Shown here: positions 46,576-55,573 of the stretch, piece by piece
How positions within the stretch are numbered: the first letter of the stretch is position 1
Layout: every line of letters begins with the position of its first letter
Source of the DNA: Verrucomicrobiota bacterium
GTDB lineage: Bacteria > Verrucomicrobiota > Lentisphaeria > JABSQK01 > JAJFLO01
Direction: 5' to 3'
Length of the DNA stretch: 64,000 bases
Assembly (NCBI GenBank): GCA_021772615.1
Contig: JAJFLQ010000040.1
Location: 171,619 to 235,618 of the forward strand
Translations under genes and position numbers: made by a program
The notes under the pieces: model-generated
Told to the model about the DNA's origin: nothing
The model's database searches: none
What the model saw: the letters and a program-made list of their open reading frames with translations, nothing else

Positions 46576-47566
46576 CGCGATCCTCCTGTACGGAATACAG
46601 CTCGTACCCGTAGCTGTTGCACAACGTTACCGGCGCCGCAGCGGAAAAAATAATGACCGCTCCAGCTGCTTCGCCTCGAATCGCGCCCGCACCTGAAATC
46701 TTGGCAGCGCCGCCCCGCGATTCTATCTCGCGGATAAAGGCTTGAACCCGGGGGGGCACCACACCAATATCCGCCAAAAGTTGTTGATTCCTGCGGACGC
46801 ACTCGGTCGTCATCTCGGCGTCATCTCGGGCCATCGCCGTCTCCATATCGTTGCAGATCGTGCCAAACGACTCCCAGATATTGCTGTTCTCAAAATGTTC
46901 GCGGACATGAGAGACGCATTCACCGGTGCTGCACGCCGGTTTGCCGGTGAGCGCAAGATGAAAGGACGTTGTCAATGGTGGACGCCGCAGCATGTTTCCT
47001 TGTTGAAACCGAATGAAACCGCCATGCAGACAAATAAACGGGTCGATCCCGCTTGGTGTGCCATGGATGAGCCTCTCGCATTCGAGAGCAAGCCCGAAGA
47101 CCTCGTCTTCCTTAAGGTCCGTGCCAAAGTGGACAGCACCAGCTCGGACAGTACATAGCGACACGGCTGCCGACGAACCCATGCCGCAGCCGACCGGGAT
47201 CGAGGACGTGATGTGGAGGATGCACCCTTCGTTCAGCTCGGCTCCGGCTCGATCTGCCGTTGCCGCCAGGGCATACGGTATCAGGTCCAGTGGATCGTCA
47301 AGCACACGGCTGATCGCACACTCGCCGCGACAGAATGCCGCATATCCGGACCGAATCGTTTTCGCCTTCAACTCCAGTTGTGCCGGTTCCCAGCGGCGCG
47401 ACACCTCGCCTTGATCCGTCGATAGCTGTAGTATGATCGCGCCATCGTCTCGCGGGTTGATGTCCGCATGTGCAAAGCGGTTCACTGCCACAACCAATGC
47501 CGGTTGGCCGTAGACCACGGCGTGTTCACCCGAGATAATGAGTTTTCCAGGCGAGGTTACAAGCAT
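46556..47566 (-). CDS. mvaK1: Mevalonate kinase
   Basis: The 336-residue GHMP kinase phosphorylates mevalonate at O5. It has SPGKLIISGEHAVVYGQPA, the ATP loop VGCGMGSSAAVSL, HGTPSGIDPFICLHGG (the catalytic Asp motif of mevalonate kinases) and a C-terminal ISGAGAIRG loop. It is the first of three pathway genes and its end overlaps the next by 20 bases. HMG-CoA synthase, HMG-CoA reductase and IPP isomerase are not in the window. The gene begins 46 bases after the upstream receiver-kinase gene. Confidence 0.93.
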   Translation of the reverse strand: MLVTSPGKLIISGEHAVVYGQPALVVAVNRFAHADINPRDDGAIILQLSTDQGEVSRRWEPAQLELKAKTIRSGYAAFCRGECAISRVLDDPLDLIPYALAATADRAGAELNEGCILHITSSIPVGCGMGSSAAVSLCTVRAGAVHFGTDLKEDEVFGLALECERLIHGTPSGIDPFICLHGGFIRFQQGNMLRRPPLTTSFHLALTGKPACSTGECVSHVREHFENSNIWESFGTICNDMETAMARDDAEMTTECVRRNQQLLADIGVVPPRVQAFIREIESRGGAAKISGAGAIRGEAAGAVIIFSAAAPVTLCNSYGYELYSVQEDRDGLRIG

Positions 47567-47612
47567 GAGATGTCGCGGTAATGGCGTATTCGGGGCATGA
47601 GGTCGCGAACGA

Positions 47613-48917
47613 TCATTCCACGAGTGACTTCAGGCGGGCGCGGTTGACCTCGTCTTTCTCGTCCGACAGCGGCCAGGTTACCTCGAACACCGTGCCGCCA
47701 CTGTCGCCATCCCGGCACGTCACCGCGCCGCCGAGCATGTCCACCAACTTCCTGACAATATATAGTCCCAGTCCATTCGACGATTCGCCACCTGTCGGCT
47801 CGGCACTGAGTCTGGCAAACTTCTCGAACAGGCGCTTACGATCTTCGTCGGAAAAGCCTGGGCCAGCGTCCGCGACCTCAAACACGACGCGCCGATCCAC
47901 TACCTGATTGTGTATGTTCACCGTGGTGTGGTGCGGCGAATACTTTACTGCATTGGATATCACATTCTCAATGACCTGGCGAACCAGGCCGATGTCGGCA
48001 TTGATCGCATAATGTTCGCTGCACCGGTCGAATACCAACGAAATGCCTTTAGCGGCGGCTAGTGTACTAAAATCCTGCAGCACATTGTCTATGATCGGCT
48101 CAAGCGTGATGCGCTCATACCCGAGATTGAGGCTGCCGGATTCGATTGCATTGACGTCGAGAAGGTCTTCAATGAGTTTAAACATCCGTTCTGACGATTT
48201 GGCGATCACGCCTGCATATTCGGGAATGCGATCGTGCGGTTGATCGTTGAAATCGGAGACGATCAAGTCCGCAAAGCTCTTGATCGCAAATAACGGATTC
48301 TTCAGGTCATGCGCCACAATACCGAGGAATTCATCCTTGTCCCGGTTAATCGTCACCAGAGCGTCATGCTTCGACCTCAATTCCTGTGTTTGTTGCGCCA
48401 CCGTGCTTTCCAGGTCGGCATTCATGTTTTTTAGTTCCTGCAGCAGTCGATCGTTCACTTCCTCAAGTTCAAACGCTTCCAGGGCCCGCTGTACGGTCAG
48501 CCGCATGTCCTCCGGGTTATAGGGCTTCATTGCGAACTTGTAGATGTGCGCGATATTGATCGAGTCGATCACGGCGTTGACATCCGAAAATCCGGTCAGA
48601 ATTATTCGGCGCGACCTGGGAATTATCGCGAGGGTTTCTGCCAGGAATTCCACGCCGGTCATTCGCGGCATGCGCTGATCGGCAATGACGAGATGCACGG
48701 ATTCCGGATCTTTGAGGCCTCGCAGGGTTGCGAGTGCGTCGATGGCGTTGGGGGCTGTGATGATATGATAGTCGTCGCGAAGGAGATCTGCGAGGGTAAT
48801 CAGATTATCCTCTTCGTCGTCGACGATCAGTACAGCGTGATCCTTTTTCCGTGCCTCTTCCGCCTGGATCTTCTCAAGATTGGATTTGCTGAAAATCGAC
48901 ATCATTCCTGTCCACAT
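47613..48917 (-). CDS. Receiver-histidine kinase (REC-HisKA-HATPase), cytoplasmic
   Basis: The 434-residue protein has an N-terminal receiver (LIVDDEEDN, acceptor Asp in IADQRMPRMTG, KPY), a coiled-coil linker (about 150-195) and a kinase core with the acceptor His in VAHDLKNPLFAI, LISNAVKYSP-like VISNAVKYSP and GLGLYIVRK. No membrane segment is present, so its input is phosphotransfer from another kinase. A start at ATG 48902 (AGGA just upstream) is as likely as 48917. It is codirectional with the mevalonate genes, 46 bases apart, so a shared transcript is possible although a functional link is not known. Confidence 0.92.
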   Translation of the reverse strand: MWTGMMSIFSKSNLEKIQAEEARKKDHAVLIVDDEEDNLITLADLLRDDYHIITAPNAIDALATLRGLKDPESVHLVIADQRMPRMTGVEFLAETLAIIPRSRRIILTGFSDVNAVIDSINIAHIYKFAMKPYNPEDMRLTVQRALEAFELEEVNDRLLQELKNMNADLESTVAQQTQELRSKHDALVTINRDKDEFLGIVAHDLKNPLFAIKSFADLIVSDFNDQPHDRIPEYAGVIAKSSERMFKLIEDLLDVNAIESGSLNLGYERITLEPIIDNVLQDFSTLAAAKGISLVFDRCSEHYAINADIGLVRQVIENVISNAVKYSPHHTTVNIHNQVVDRRVVFEVADAGPGFSDEDRKRLFEKFARLSAEPTGGESSNGLGLYIVRKLVDMLGGAVTCRDGDSGGTVFEVTWPLSDEKDEVNRARLKSLVE

Positions 48918-49403
48918 GCGTGTGTCCCACGCTTTGCTGCGTTCCGTCTACGGCGCTTCGACGGGACTGGTCGATGCGTCGGGGGCCATGTTGTACTATA
49001 CGATCCCGCGCGAGCCAATGCCACCGGGCAGACCTACGGCTTGTATTTTCGTTGGCGATATCAAAATCGAAATCAAAAACGATATAATGCTCTCGCAACA
49101 GGGGAGGTTATGTCGCGAATGCTCGCCGGATCGCATCGTTCCCCACTATGTTTCTATGTGTAATTACCATTGAAAAAACATGGATGATACGTCGTAACAC
49201 CTTTATTGTTAGTTGAATGCAATGCTTCCTTTGCCGTGCCCACGGTGTCATTGCTACTTGCCTGGATGTTCTTTTGGCCACAGAATTGCTGGGGTCATGT
49301 CGACGGTACGTGAAACGTCTGTCGCGCCTGCATGGCGGAATCTAGAGAATGGCGCGCGACCGCATCGGTTTGACGGTCGACGAATGAAAAAGGATATGAC
49401 ACT
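48918..49403. other. Intergenic region before a glycosyltransferase
   Basis: About 490 bases between divergent genes. A 64-residue ORF (49213-49407) with a CPRC start overlaps the glycosyltransferase ATG by 4 bases but has no ribosome binding site and no recognisable family, so I do not call it. No strong repeat or promoter was seen. Confidence 0.4.
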
Positions 49404-50588
49404 ATGAAAATAGCATATATTTGTGCGGATGTTGCGGTCCCGATATTCGGCCGTACGAATGCATCCCTTCAGGCCACCGACCTGCTGCGGTCCTTGACAC
49501 GTCGCGGTGCTGAGATCGAGGTCTTTGCATGCAAAGTTGGCGACCATCGTCCGGCCGACCTCGCTGGAGTCAAGGTCCATCGTCTACCGTATTATTCGGT
49601 AAGCAGCAGTTTGGGAAAAGAGGCGGCGGCGCTGCTGGTAAATGAGTATTTACGTAAGGCCGTCAGCCGGCACGGACCCTACGATGTGGTATATGAACGG
49701 TATTCGTTGTGGAGTTATTCGGGAATGAACTACGCCGACGAAAATATGATTCCAGGTATCCTTGAGGTCAATCCCCCGGTCATTGAGCAGGGCAAGACAC
49801 GCTGCGAGATGATCTACCGGCACGCGGCGCGAATCGTTGCCAAGCGGGTTTTCAAGACGGCGCGACATGTTGTTGCTACGACGCCGGAGATCGCGCGGAA
49901 TTTGGGACAATACGTCAGTGATTCGAGTCGGATTCACGTGTTGGTTCCGGGAGTTGATACTACCCGAATAAACAATGACGTCCGGCCGACCCGCTCTGCT
50001 GCGGACGTGTTTACGATCGGGTACGTGGGGTCGTTGAACCGTTGGCATGATGTGCGTACACTCATCGGTGCGTTCGATCTGATGCGTTGTCACAATCGCC
50101 GGTCGCGTCTGCTGATTGTTGGCGGTGGCCCCGAATCCGGTCGCCTCCATCAGGAAATCGGGCGGCGTGGTTTGGAGGACTCCGTGTGTATGATCGGCGA
50201 CGTCGCACCCGACGATGTTCCCGGTTACCTTGCATCAATGGATGTAGCGGTAGCGCCATATCGTGATTTGAACGGCTACTACTTTACCCATCGCAAGGTC
50301 TACGAATACATGGCGGCCGGGCTGCCGGTTGTCGCCAGTCGCGTCGGGCGCCTGCCCGATATGATCACCGACTACGAGACGGGCATTTTATGTGCACCGG
50401 AAGACAGGGCAGCGCTGGCGGCGGTACTCGATCGGTTGGGGCGCAACCCGGTGCTGGCGGCTCGGCTCGGCGGTGCGGCGAGCGAGGTGTCGCGGCGCCA
50501 CAGCTCGGTCGACGGCTTTGTTGATCACATCATGCGCATGACGGATTGCGCACATCCGGTCGAGGACGCGCTCGAAACGGTCTGGTAA
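49404..50588 (+). CDS. Glycosyltransferase family 4 (GT-B fold)
   Basis: The 394-residue enzyme transfers a sugar from a nucleotide donor during polysaccharide or glycolipid synthesis. The N-terminal half has the acceptor-side Rossmann start MKIAYICADVAVP, the C-terminal half has YVGSLNRWHDVRTLI, LLIVGGGPE and the donor motif KVYEYMAAGLPVVAS with the expected Glu. There is no membrane segment. It stands alone, separated by about 900 bases from the next genes. AAAAAGGA lies 9 bases before the ATG. Donor and acceptor are unknown. Confidence 0.92.
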   Translation: MKIAYICADVAVPIFGRTNASLQATDLLRSLTRRGAEIEVFACKVGDHRPADLAGVKVHRLPYYSVSSSLGKEAAALLVNEYLRKAVSRHGPYDVVYERYSLWSYSGMNYADENMIPGILEVNPPVIEQGKTRCEMIYRHAARIVAKRVFKTARHVVATTPEIARNLGQYVSDSSRIHVLVPGVDTTRINNDVRPTRSAADVFTIGYVGSLNRWHDVRTLIGAFDLMRCHNRRSRLLIVGGGPESGRLHQEIGRRGLEDSVCMIGDVAPDDVPGYLASMDVAVAPYRDLNGYYFTHRKVYEYMAAGLPVVASRVGRLPDMITDYETGILCAPEDRAALAAVLDRLGRNPVLAARLGGAASEVSRRHSSVDGFVDHIMRMTDCAHPVEDALETVW

Positions 50589-51514
50589 CACGCTGGTACA
50601 GGCTCCGGATCGTTGCCGCCGATCAACGTCAGCATGAATCGGTAAAGGCCAAGGCCGGCAGGCTGCTCATGGTTTCACGGTCCTCACGGGCACAGTGCCT
50701 TTTCGAATCGCCCGTAGGACCAATGGGCACCTGAGAAAATCACCCCATCCGCTCCTCATCGTGCCGATCGTAAAGCAGCCGGTGACAAAGAAGAACTGAT
50801 CCAAAGCACCGCTTGCGGCGAATAAATGGCGCCAGGATTTTTGTACGTCAGCATTGACGTACGTTGAATCAGACGTGCGACATGACCGCTACTTTTCGCC
50901 ACCGATCATAAACAACGGTAAACGACGTCAGGAAACTTTGCATGAAGCGCTCAAAATTTGCGTGCCGAGATCGGAAAAACAGGTAAACACGGTTCGGCAT
51001 TAAGCCGTAATCTCGAATTTCTCGGCAAATATCTCCAATTTACTGAGAAACAATTCGTAATACCGCGTCCCATGAAATATGCGCTGTCGTCCGTTTGCCC
51101 TATACATCACATGATGAACAGCGCTGGCATACTCAATCCGCAACGGTCTAACCATATCGAATCCTCAAATCAACAATCACCACTGGGGTATCCCCCGCAG
51201 GGGTTTCCCCATGGGGAAAATTTCGTCCGCGACCCGTTGATGACTCGTTAGGTTCACGCCTTTAATTTGAAGCTTGTCGCTTTTGTTCGGGATGCATATA
51301 TTGTTGTAATTAATTTAATTACATGTTCTTATGGCTCTTTCATGTAGAGCCTCAAAAAAGTAAATTTTGCCAATTTGTTCCCCACGGCTCGGTAATGCAG
51401 CTCTTTTTGAATGAGTTGAGCCCGGAGGGCGTAGCTCGACGATACTCATTCAAAAAGAACTGCGGGGCTCCGGTAGAAACTCTGCCCCAGGTGTACCATT
51501 TGTCCTCAATCACG
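50589..51514. other. Long gene-free, AT-richer accessory region with palindromes
   Basis: No supported gene in about 925 bases. It contains the 16-base palindrome TTTCCCCATGGGGAAA (51204-51219), the AT-rich palindrome GTAATTAA-T-TTAATTAC (51306-51322) and the long hairpin at 51397-51463. Base composition is clearly lower in GC than the flanking operons, which suggests insertion of foreign DNA. Confidence 0.55.
51397..51463. repeat. Long hairpin element with 20-base stems
   Basis: GCAGCTCTTTTTGAATGAGT and ACTCATTCAAAAAGAACTGC pair over 20 bases with one mismatch, and an inner TGAGC/GCTCG pair closes the loop. It ends 50 bases before the antitoxin stop. It may terminate the toxin-antitoxin transcript or be a small non-autonomous mobile repeat. 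Confidence 0.6.
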
Positions 51515-51739
51515 TTATTCAGTTCCCCGTGCTCTTGAAGTCCGAATAGCAGCGACAATATCCGCCGTTGTAGCCGCAGTCTTGATACCGGGAATATCAA
51601 ACGGCGATGATGCCAAACTCTTGCGAATAACTGAAAACTGATCTCCTCCGCGCCGCTTAATAACAACCTCTTCCTTGCGAGCGGTGTCCAAGACTTCTGC
51701 CAGACATCGGCGTGCTTCTGAATATGTATAGACTTTCAT
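51515..51739 (-). CDS. Phd/YefM-type antitoxin
   Basis: The 74-residue protein has the short Phd/YefM fold start MKVYTYSEARRCLAEVLDTARKEE, with VVIKRRGGDQFSVIRK as the dimer/DNA-binding strand, and an acidic-poor C-terminus likely to wrap the toxin. The start is ATG 51739; the track start 51745 is a TTG. A GGAG 10 bases upstream lies within the toxin's last codons, so translation is linked to the toxin gene. It is encoded downstream of its toxin, opposite to the usual order. Confidence 0.82.
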   Translation of the reverse strand: MKVYTYSEARRCLAEVLDTARKEEVVIKRRGGDQFSVIRKSLASSPFDIPGIKTAATTADIVAAIRTSRARGTE

Positions 51740-51746
51740 CTCCAAA

Positions 51747-52136
51747 TTACTCCAAAATAGTTACACCCAACTCCCGGGCCACCTGTGCCAGTCCATGGTC
51801 AAGTGTGAGCAAGGGGACCTGTATTTTCAGCGCACATTCGATGAAGTAGGCGTCATAGGCATAAATTTGCTGCCGCAAGGCGATCCCTAACGCAATCCGA
51901 ATATCAACTTTCTGTAACGCAACAGGTACCGTGGTCGCTACATCCCACACATCCATAGCCTCTTCTTCATTCAACGCACGCCTTTTCAGCATCGCAGACA
52001 ATGCATTTCCTATTTCAAACGGCAATACATCTGGGGCCACAAGGTCGTAGCCCTTTGTCAACCTAACAATTCGCTCTTTTTCAGGTTCCTCCAGGGCTAC
52101 CGCGAGAAACACACTAGTGTCGGCAATCACTCTCAT
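51747..52136 (-). CDS. PIN-domain toxin (VapC-like ribonuclease)
   Basis: The 129-residue protein has all four acids of the PIN active site: Asp in IADTSVFL, Glu in PFEIGNAL, Asp in YAYDAYFIE and Asp in TLDHGLA. PIN toxins cut tRNA or rRNA. I start at ATG 52136, where MRVIADTS begins the domain; the track start at 52322 is spurious since a promoter lies directly upstream of 52136. With that promoter the transcript begins at or very near the ATG, so the mRNA may be leaderless. The antitoxin follows 7 bases later. Confidence 0.88.
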   Translation of the reverse strand: MRVIADTSVFLAVALEEPEKERIVRLTKGYDLVAPDVLPFEIGNALSAMLKRRALNEEEAMDVWDVATTVPVALQKVDIRIALGIALRQQIYAYDAYFIECALKIQVPLLTLDHGLAQVARELGVTILE

Positions 52137-52138
52137 AA

Positions 52139-52171
52139 GTACAATTGTACGCTTGTTGATGAATTTGTCAA
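52139..52171 (-). promoter_or_regulatory. Sigma-70 promoter and operator of the toxin-antitoxin operon
   Basis: On the reverse strand TTGACA (52171-52166), a 16-base spacer and TACAAT (52149-52144) make a near-consensus promoter. The palindrome GTACAATTGTAC (52139-52150) covers the -10 box and is a natural autorepression site for the Phd-type antitoxin. Confidence 0.7.
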
Positions 52172-53018
52172 GTTGAATACCACGGCATGAATCCTTGGTG
52201 AAACGACGTGTGTTGGAAAACCGCCAATACACGCCAACTAACCCGAATCGGAGCAGTGATTGCGGGGCGGGACGACTTGCCGCCGGCAAGTCTGAAAGCG
52301 GCGTCAAATCGCCGTACTCCAAAGCACTTCGCGCCTGCGGTTCGTGCTGTCCGACGAGATTGGGCTTTCGGGAGCAGCCAAAATCCGTGAATCACACCAG
52401 AAGCGCAGATCGCAACCGTGAATGGTGGTTTTGTTGGCGGGTTTGATAGGTGCAACATGTAGTGCTACGCTGTCATGAAAATAGCGAGGTACACGTCAAG
52501 AGTCTGTACGCCAAACGTTGATGGAAGCGGCGGCGCGTAGCCACGTCTCGGTGAGACGTGCCGTACTTTACGTTGGTTCGCGTTGTGTGGCACGGCTCAC
52601 AGAGCCGTGGCTACATCCGTAACGAAATGGATCCCGCGCAGAGACGCAAAGCCGCGAAGAAAGGAAAAAGGCATAATCCCCCAGCAAACGATAACCAGAG
52701 TTTGACAGAGCTGTAACGTTGAACGTCCATTTTATCAACACGCCGACACCCCTGCTAAACGATGCAAGCATGATGGCATTCAACTTTACAGACGTTTGAG
52801 CCTACGCTACCGAGCTCTGGTTACCGATAGCACCCGCCTCGAGCCCAGAGCATGACAGGCATATCATTTTGCCCTGGTTCGCTCGAATCCGACGATTGGC
52901 GGACGCCGCACCTACCTTAGTCATCAATTGCACAAGTTGAGATGACGGATTCGTGGGCTGCGCGCCATTGCTGAATCTGCACTCGTCCGTCGTGTCAAAC
53001 CCGGACGACCGTGATCCT
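52172..53018. repeat. Gene-free region built of degenerate palindromic repeats
   Basis: No gene is supported in about 850 bases. It holds a hairpin CTTGCCG-C-CGGCAAG (52276-52290) in a block whose translation is low in sense, the palindromic element at 52538-52614, a boilerplate segment CGCAGAGACGCAAAGC (from 52637) and blocks shared with 15.6-15.8 kb (52718-52733, 52772-52865). I have the impression of having seen similar stretches as dispersed intergenic repeats in Verrucomicrobiota-like genomes, which I cannot verify here. Confidence 0.5.
52538..52614. repeat. REP-like palindromic element with two internal hairpins
   Basis: The unit is bounded by GTAGCCACG and its inverse CGTGGCTAC. Inside, CACGTCTC-GGT-GAGACGTG (52542-52560) and CACGGCTC-ACA-GAGCCGTG (52591-52609) form two perfect 8-base hairpins. 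This is the layout of bacterial interspersed mosaic elements, and a REP-associated transposase relic lies 5 kb away. Confidence 0.68.
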
Positions 53019-53696
53019 TTATGTGCGGACTCGCCTCCGTACAAATCCGAGACCGGCGATACCCGTGAGAACCAATGCATAGGTGGATGGCTCGGGAACG
53101 ACCGCTTCACCGAATTCGGCGTGGAAATCGTCGATGCTGAAATGGGTTCCGTCGTTCGCGCCGCCTGCCGTGCCGGGTAAGGTGTCAAATTCAACGGCGA
53201 AAAACTGTTGCCCGCCGGTGAGCGACAGATCGATGGTAAATGTCTGTTGTGATCCAGGTGCGGTCTGCCCGATGACGCTGCCGAACGCGTCAAATGCATA
53301 CAAGGTTTTTGGCGTGAAGTCATCGTCATTGTCAAAGAGCGATACGAGGGACACGGGTTGATTGAACGTCGCGACTATTCCGCTGGTGTGAAATTCATTC
53401 GACGAAACGAGTTCGAGGTCGCCTGGTGCGTCGGGCGCTACACCAAAACCGCCCGTCACGATGCCGACACCCGGTGCGTCGGGGCCGTCGACCCCGGACG
53501 AATCGTCGTCGTTGAAGGTAACCGTGAATCCGTCAGGCCCGTTGTAAACAAGAATTCCTGCGGCGTTTCCAAACGAGTCGACGCCGCTATCGAAATTTAT
53601 GTCGATCACACCGGCGGACGATCGGATGGAAACCATGCTGATGGTGAAAATGCCAAGTGTGATGGCAGTAAGGGTATTTCGGGGAATGACTTTCAT
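53019..53696 (-). CDS. PEP-CTERM sorting-domain protein
   Basis: The 225-residue exported protein has a signal peptide (LTAITLGIFTISMVSI) and ends in VPEPSTYALVLTGIAGLGFVRRR, the PEP-CTERM tripartite signal for cleavage by exosortase. The body is a beta-sandwich-like domain with acidic, possibly calcium-binding turns (FNDDDSSGVDGPD). AGGAG lies 8 bases before the ATG. PEP-CTERM proteins usually accompany exopolysaccharide, in line with the glycosyl- and pyruvyl-transferases nearby; exosortase is not in the window. Confidence 0.9.
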   Translation of the reverse strand: MKVIPRNTLTAITLGIFTISMVSIRSSAGVIDINFDSGVDSFGNAAGILVYNGPDGFTVTFNDDDSSGVDGPDAPGVGIVTGGFGVAPDAPGDLELVSSNEFHTSGIVATFNQPVSLVSLFDNDDDFTPKTLYAFDAFGSVIGQTAPGSQQTFTIDLSLTGGQQFFAVEFDTLPGTAGGANDGTHFSIDDFHAEFGEAVVPEPSTYALVLTGIAGLGFVRRRVRT

Positions 53697-54415
53697 GTTT
53701 AATGACTCCTACTTTATTGTTGTGCGATTGAGAGTGAATACGGTGTTATACCAATGAATAATCTGTGTTTCTGCCAATTCATCATGTTTCGGAATAAGGC
53801 ATCATCATGCGCTCCTGTGGTTATGATTCTAAGATTGACCCGCGGATAATGCTCGCCGGGACCGGCATTGACTGCCGCTTATATTTATCTACTGATTCGC
53901 GGACGCCGGCCGAATCTTAGCCGACAATCACGAATTTTTTCGCAACAATTCACGGCTTGCCGCTACCAGTCCCGGAATATTGGAAAGCATCAGCACATAC
54001 GTGCAGGGTTCCGTCGTCTATCCCGACCTCCTCACCTTTAGTTATTTTTGCCAAAAAATACATCCGAAAAAGCCATAACCTGTTGATTGGCAGCGACTAT
54101 AATCTTAAAATACTTTTGTAGGGACTGTGTTTTTGCACTTTTGGCTTGCCTCGGCATGATCGCGTGCTATCATCGGAGTATGCTTCGGCATTTTGGGCCA
54201 ATTTTCGGAGCATTTAGCCTACGCGCGAGCGCCCGTAACCGGAAGCCATTATTGGACATATTGTCATAAGCATTCTCCTCAAATCACAGGGTATGTCCAG
54301 AGATCTGGATCCCGATCGGATCGCCGCTGGTCGGTTGCCCCGACATGATACCGCGACAGCTCACTTTTTGGTGGGTGTACCCAGTCCGGGGTGTCAGCCG
54401 AATTCACAGACGGGT
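53697..54415. other. Intergenic region, no gene supported
   Basis: About 720 bases. A 60-residue ORF (54087-54269) has a poor start and no family. The region is AT-richer than its flanks and includes the leader of the PEP-CTERM gene. No repeat of note was seen. Confidence 0.45.
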
Positions 54416-55573
54416 TTAGGTGGCGTGATTGGATAATGGTTTAATTCCAAGTACGGAGTCAACCTCTTGCCACATGAGACCGACGGCTTCGACTTGCTCA
54501 GCCGCGCTTACGCGAAGGGAATCGATCAGTGTGCTTCGCGAAGTGCCCGCCAGAACTCCGTCGAGTGCAGTTGCGATAGCCTCGTCAGTGGCATCGCTGT
54601 CAAGCAGAAATTTTTCACAGCCGAAGTCGCGGAACAGCATTCGATACTTATGACTCCATCCCGTCGCGAGACAGGGAACGGCTTGAGACAAAGCTCCGAC
54701 CAATGCATGAAATCGCGATGCGATCACGACTTCCGCGCGTCCGAGAATTCCCTTCAACTCAACTGGATCATCCGAAGTTAACACCCGAATCCGGTCTTGA
54801 AGAAGGCTTAGGAGTGGTGCGACAAGGGGTTCGTCGGCTTTTGCGTCGTGCAGAAGCAAACACGGCGAAAGCCCCAAGGCCCGTAACCTCTCGATACACC
54901 GAACGAGAAACGGAAGGTAGCGTTGCGCGGCAGCCTCGGATGTCTTTTCAATCATACGTTGATTGGGCACGATCAACGCTAACTGTTTTTCATTTCTCCA
55001 CTGCTCTGCAATTCGACCTTTAACAGGAATAGTGCAGTCTGGTGCAAGCCTGACGTGCGAAGCACTGTCGACCAGAATACGTGTCGCCTCGAAGGAAATC
55101 TCGTCACGCGCATAAATTAAGTCGGATTTCTCAATAACAACCCGGAACGCAGCCCGGACACGCGGATCATCAAAAGGGCCTAGAGCCTGGGGCAACAGAA
55201 TCACCCGCTTGCCTTGTCGCTTCCACCGACGTACATCCCGCGCGAACGCTTCGACACGATGCGGGCCGCACTGGTCACCGAAGGCGAATCCGGAGGCATC
55301 TATGACTGCATCAATGTCAGCTTCCACTGCCTTGCCGAGAATGGCGCGAAACCTAGCAGGCATGAATTTCATCATCATAAATGACCGCCGTGAATTGTGA
55401 CGGTCAAGCCGAGTCCCTAAACCGTAGTGTCGTCGCTTCTCGACACCGCCGAAGTTGGTCGTTACCACCAACCGCAACTCCGGATCCACTTCCCAAAAGT
55501 GCAGCCGAATAGCGGCGAGCATCAATTCAGCGCCTTTATTCGCCGTTCCAGTACCGGTAACCTCGACGATCAT
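54416..55573 (-). CDS. Polysaccharide pyruvyl transferase family protein
   Basis: The 385-residue enzyme should add a ketal pyruvate to an envelope or exopolysaccharide sugar (WcaK/CsaB family). Supporting motifs are GTANKGAELML near the start, VIDASGFAFGDQ, LLPQALGPFD, APDCTIP and the donor-side ASRFHALVGALSQAVP and WSHKYRML. Its ATG overlaps the stop of the nitroreductase gene by 4 bases, so the two are coupled. The pairing of these families recurs in polysaccharide clusters. The sugar acceptor is unknown. Confidence 0.88.
   Translation of the reverse strand: MIVEVTGTGTANKGAELMLAAIRLHFWEVDPELRLVVTTNFGGVEKRRHYGLGTRLDRHNSRRSFMMMKFMPARFRAILGKAVEADIDAVIDASGFAFGDQCGPHRVEAFARDVRRWKRQGKRVILLPQALGPFDDPRVRAAFRVVIEKSDLIYARDEISFEATRILVDSASHVRLAPDCTIPVKGRIAEQWRNEKQLALIVPNQRMIEKTSEAAAQRYLPFLVRCIERLRALGLSPCLLLHDAKADEPLVAPLLSLLQDRIRVLTSDDPVELKGILGRAEVVIASRFHALVGALSQAVPCLATGWSHKYRMLFRDFGCEKFLLDSDATDEAIATALDGVLAGTSRSTLIDSLRVSAAEQVEAVGLMWQEVDSVLGIKPLSNHAT

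Noticed and set aside
49213-49407. 64-residue ORF overlapping the glycosyltransferase start
   Set aside because: No ribosome binding site; only a chance CPRC suggests a ribbon.
52168-52458. 96-residue ORF upstream of the toxin
   Set aside because: It lies in degenerate repeat DNA and overlaps the toxin promoter.
52585-52600. TGGCACGGCTCACAGA as a sigma-54 promoter
   Set aside because: It has the -24 box but no GC at the required spacing, and it is part of the palindromic element.
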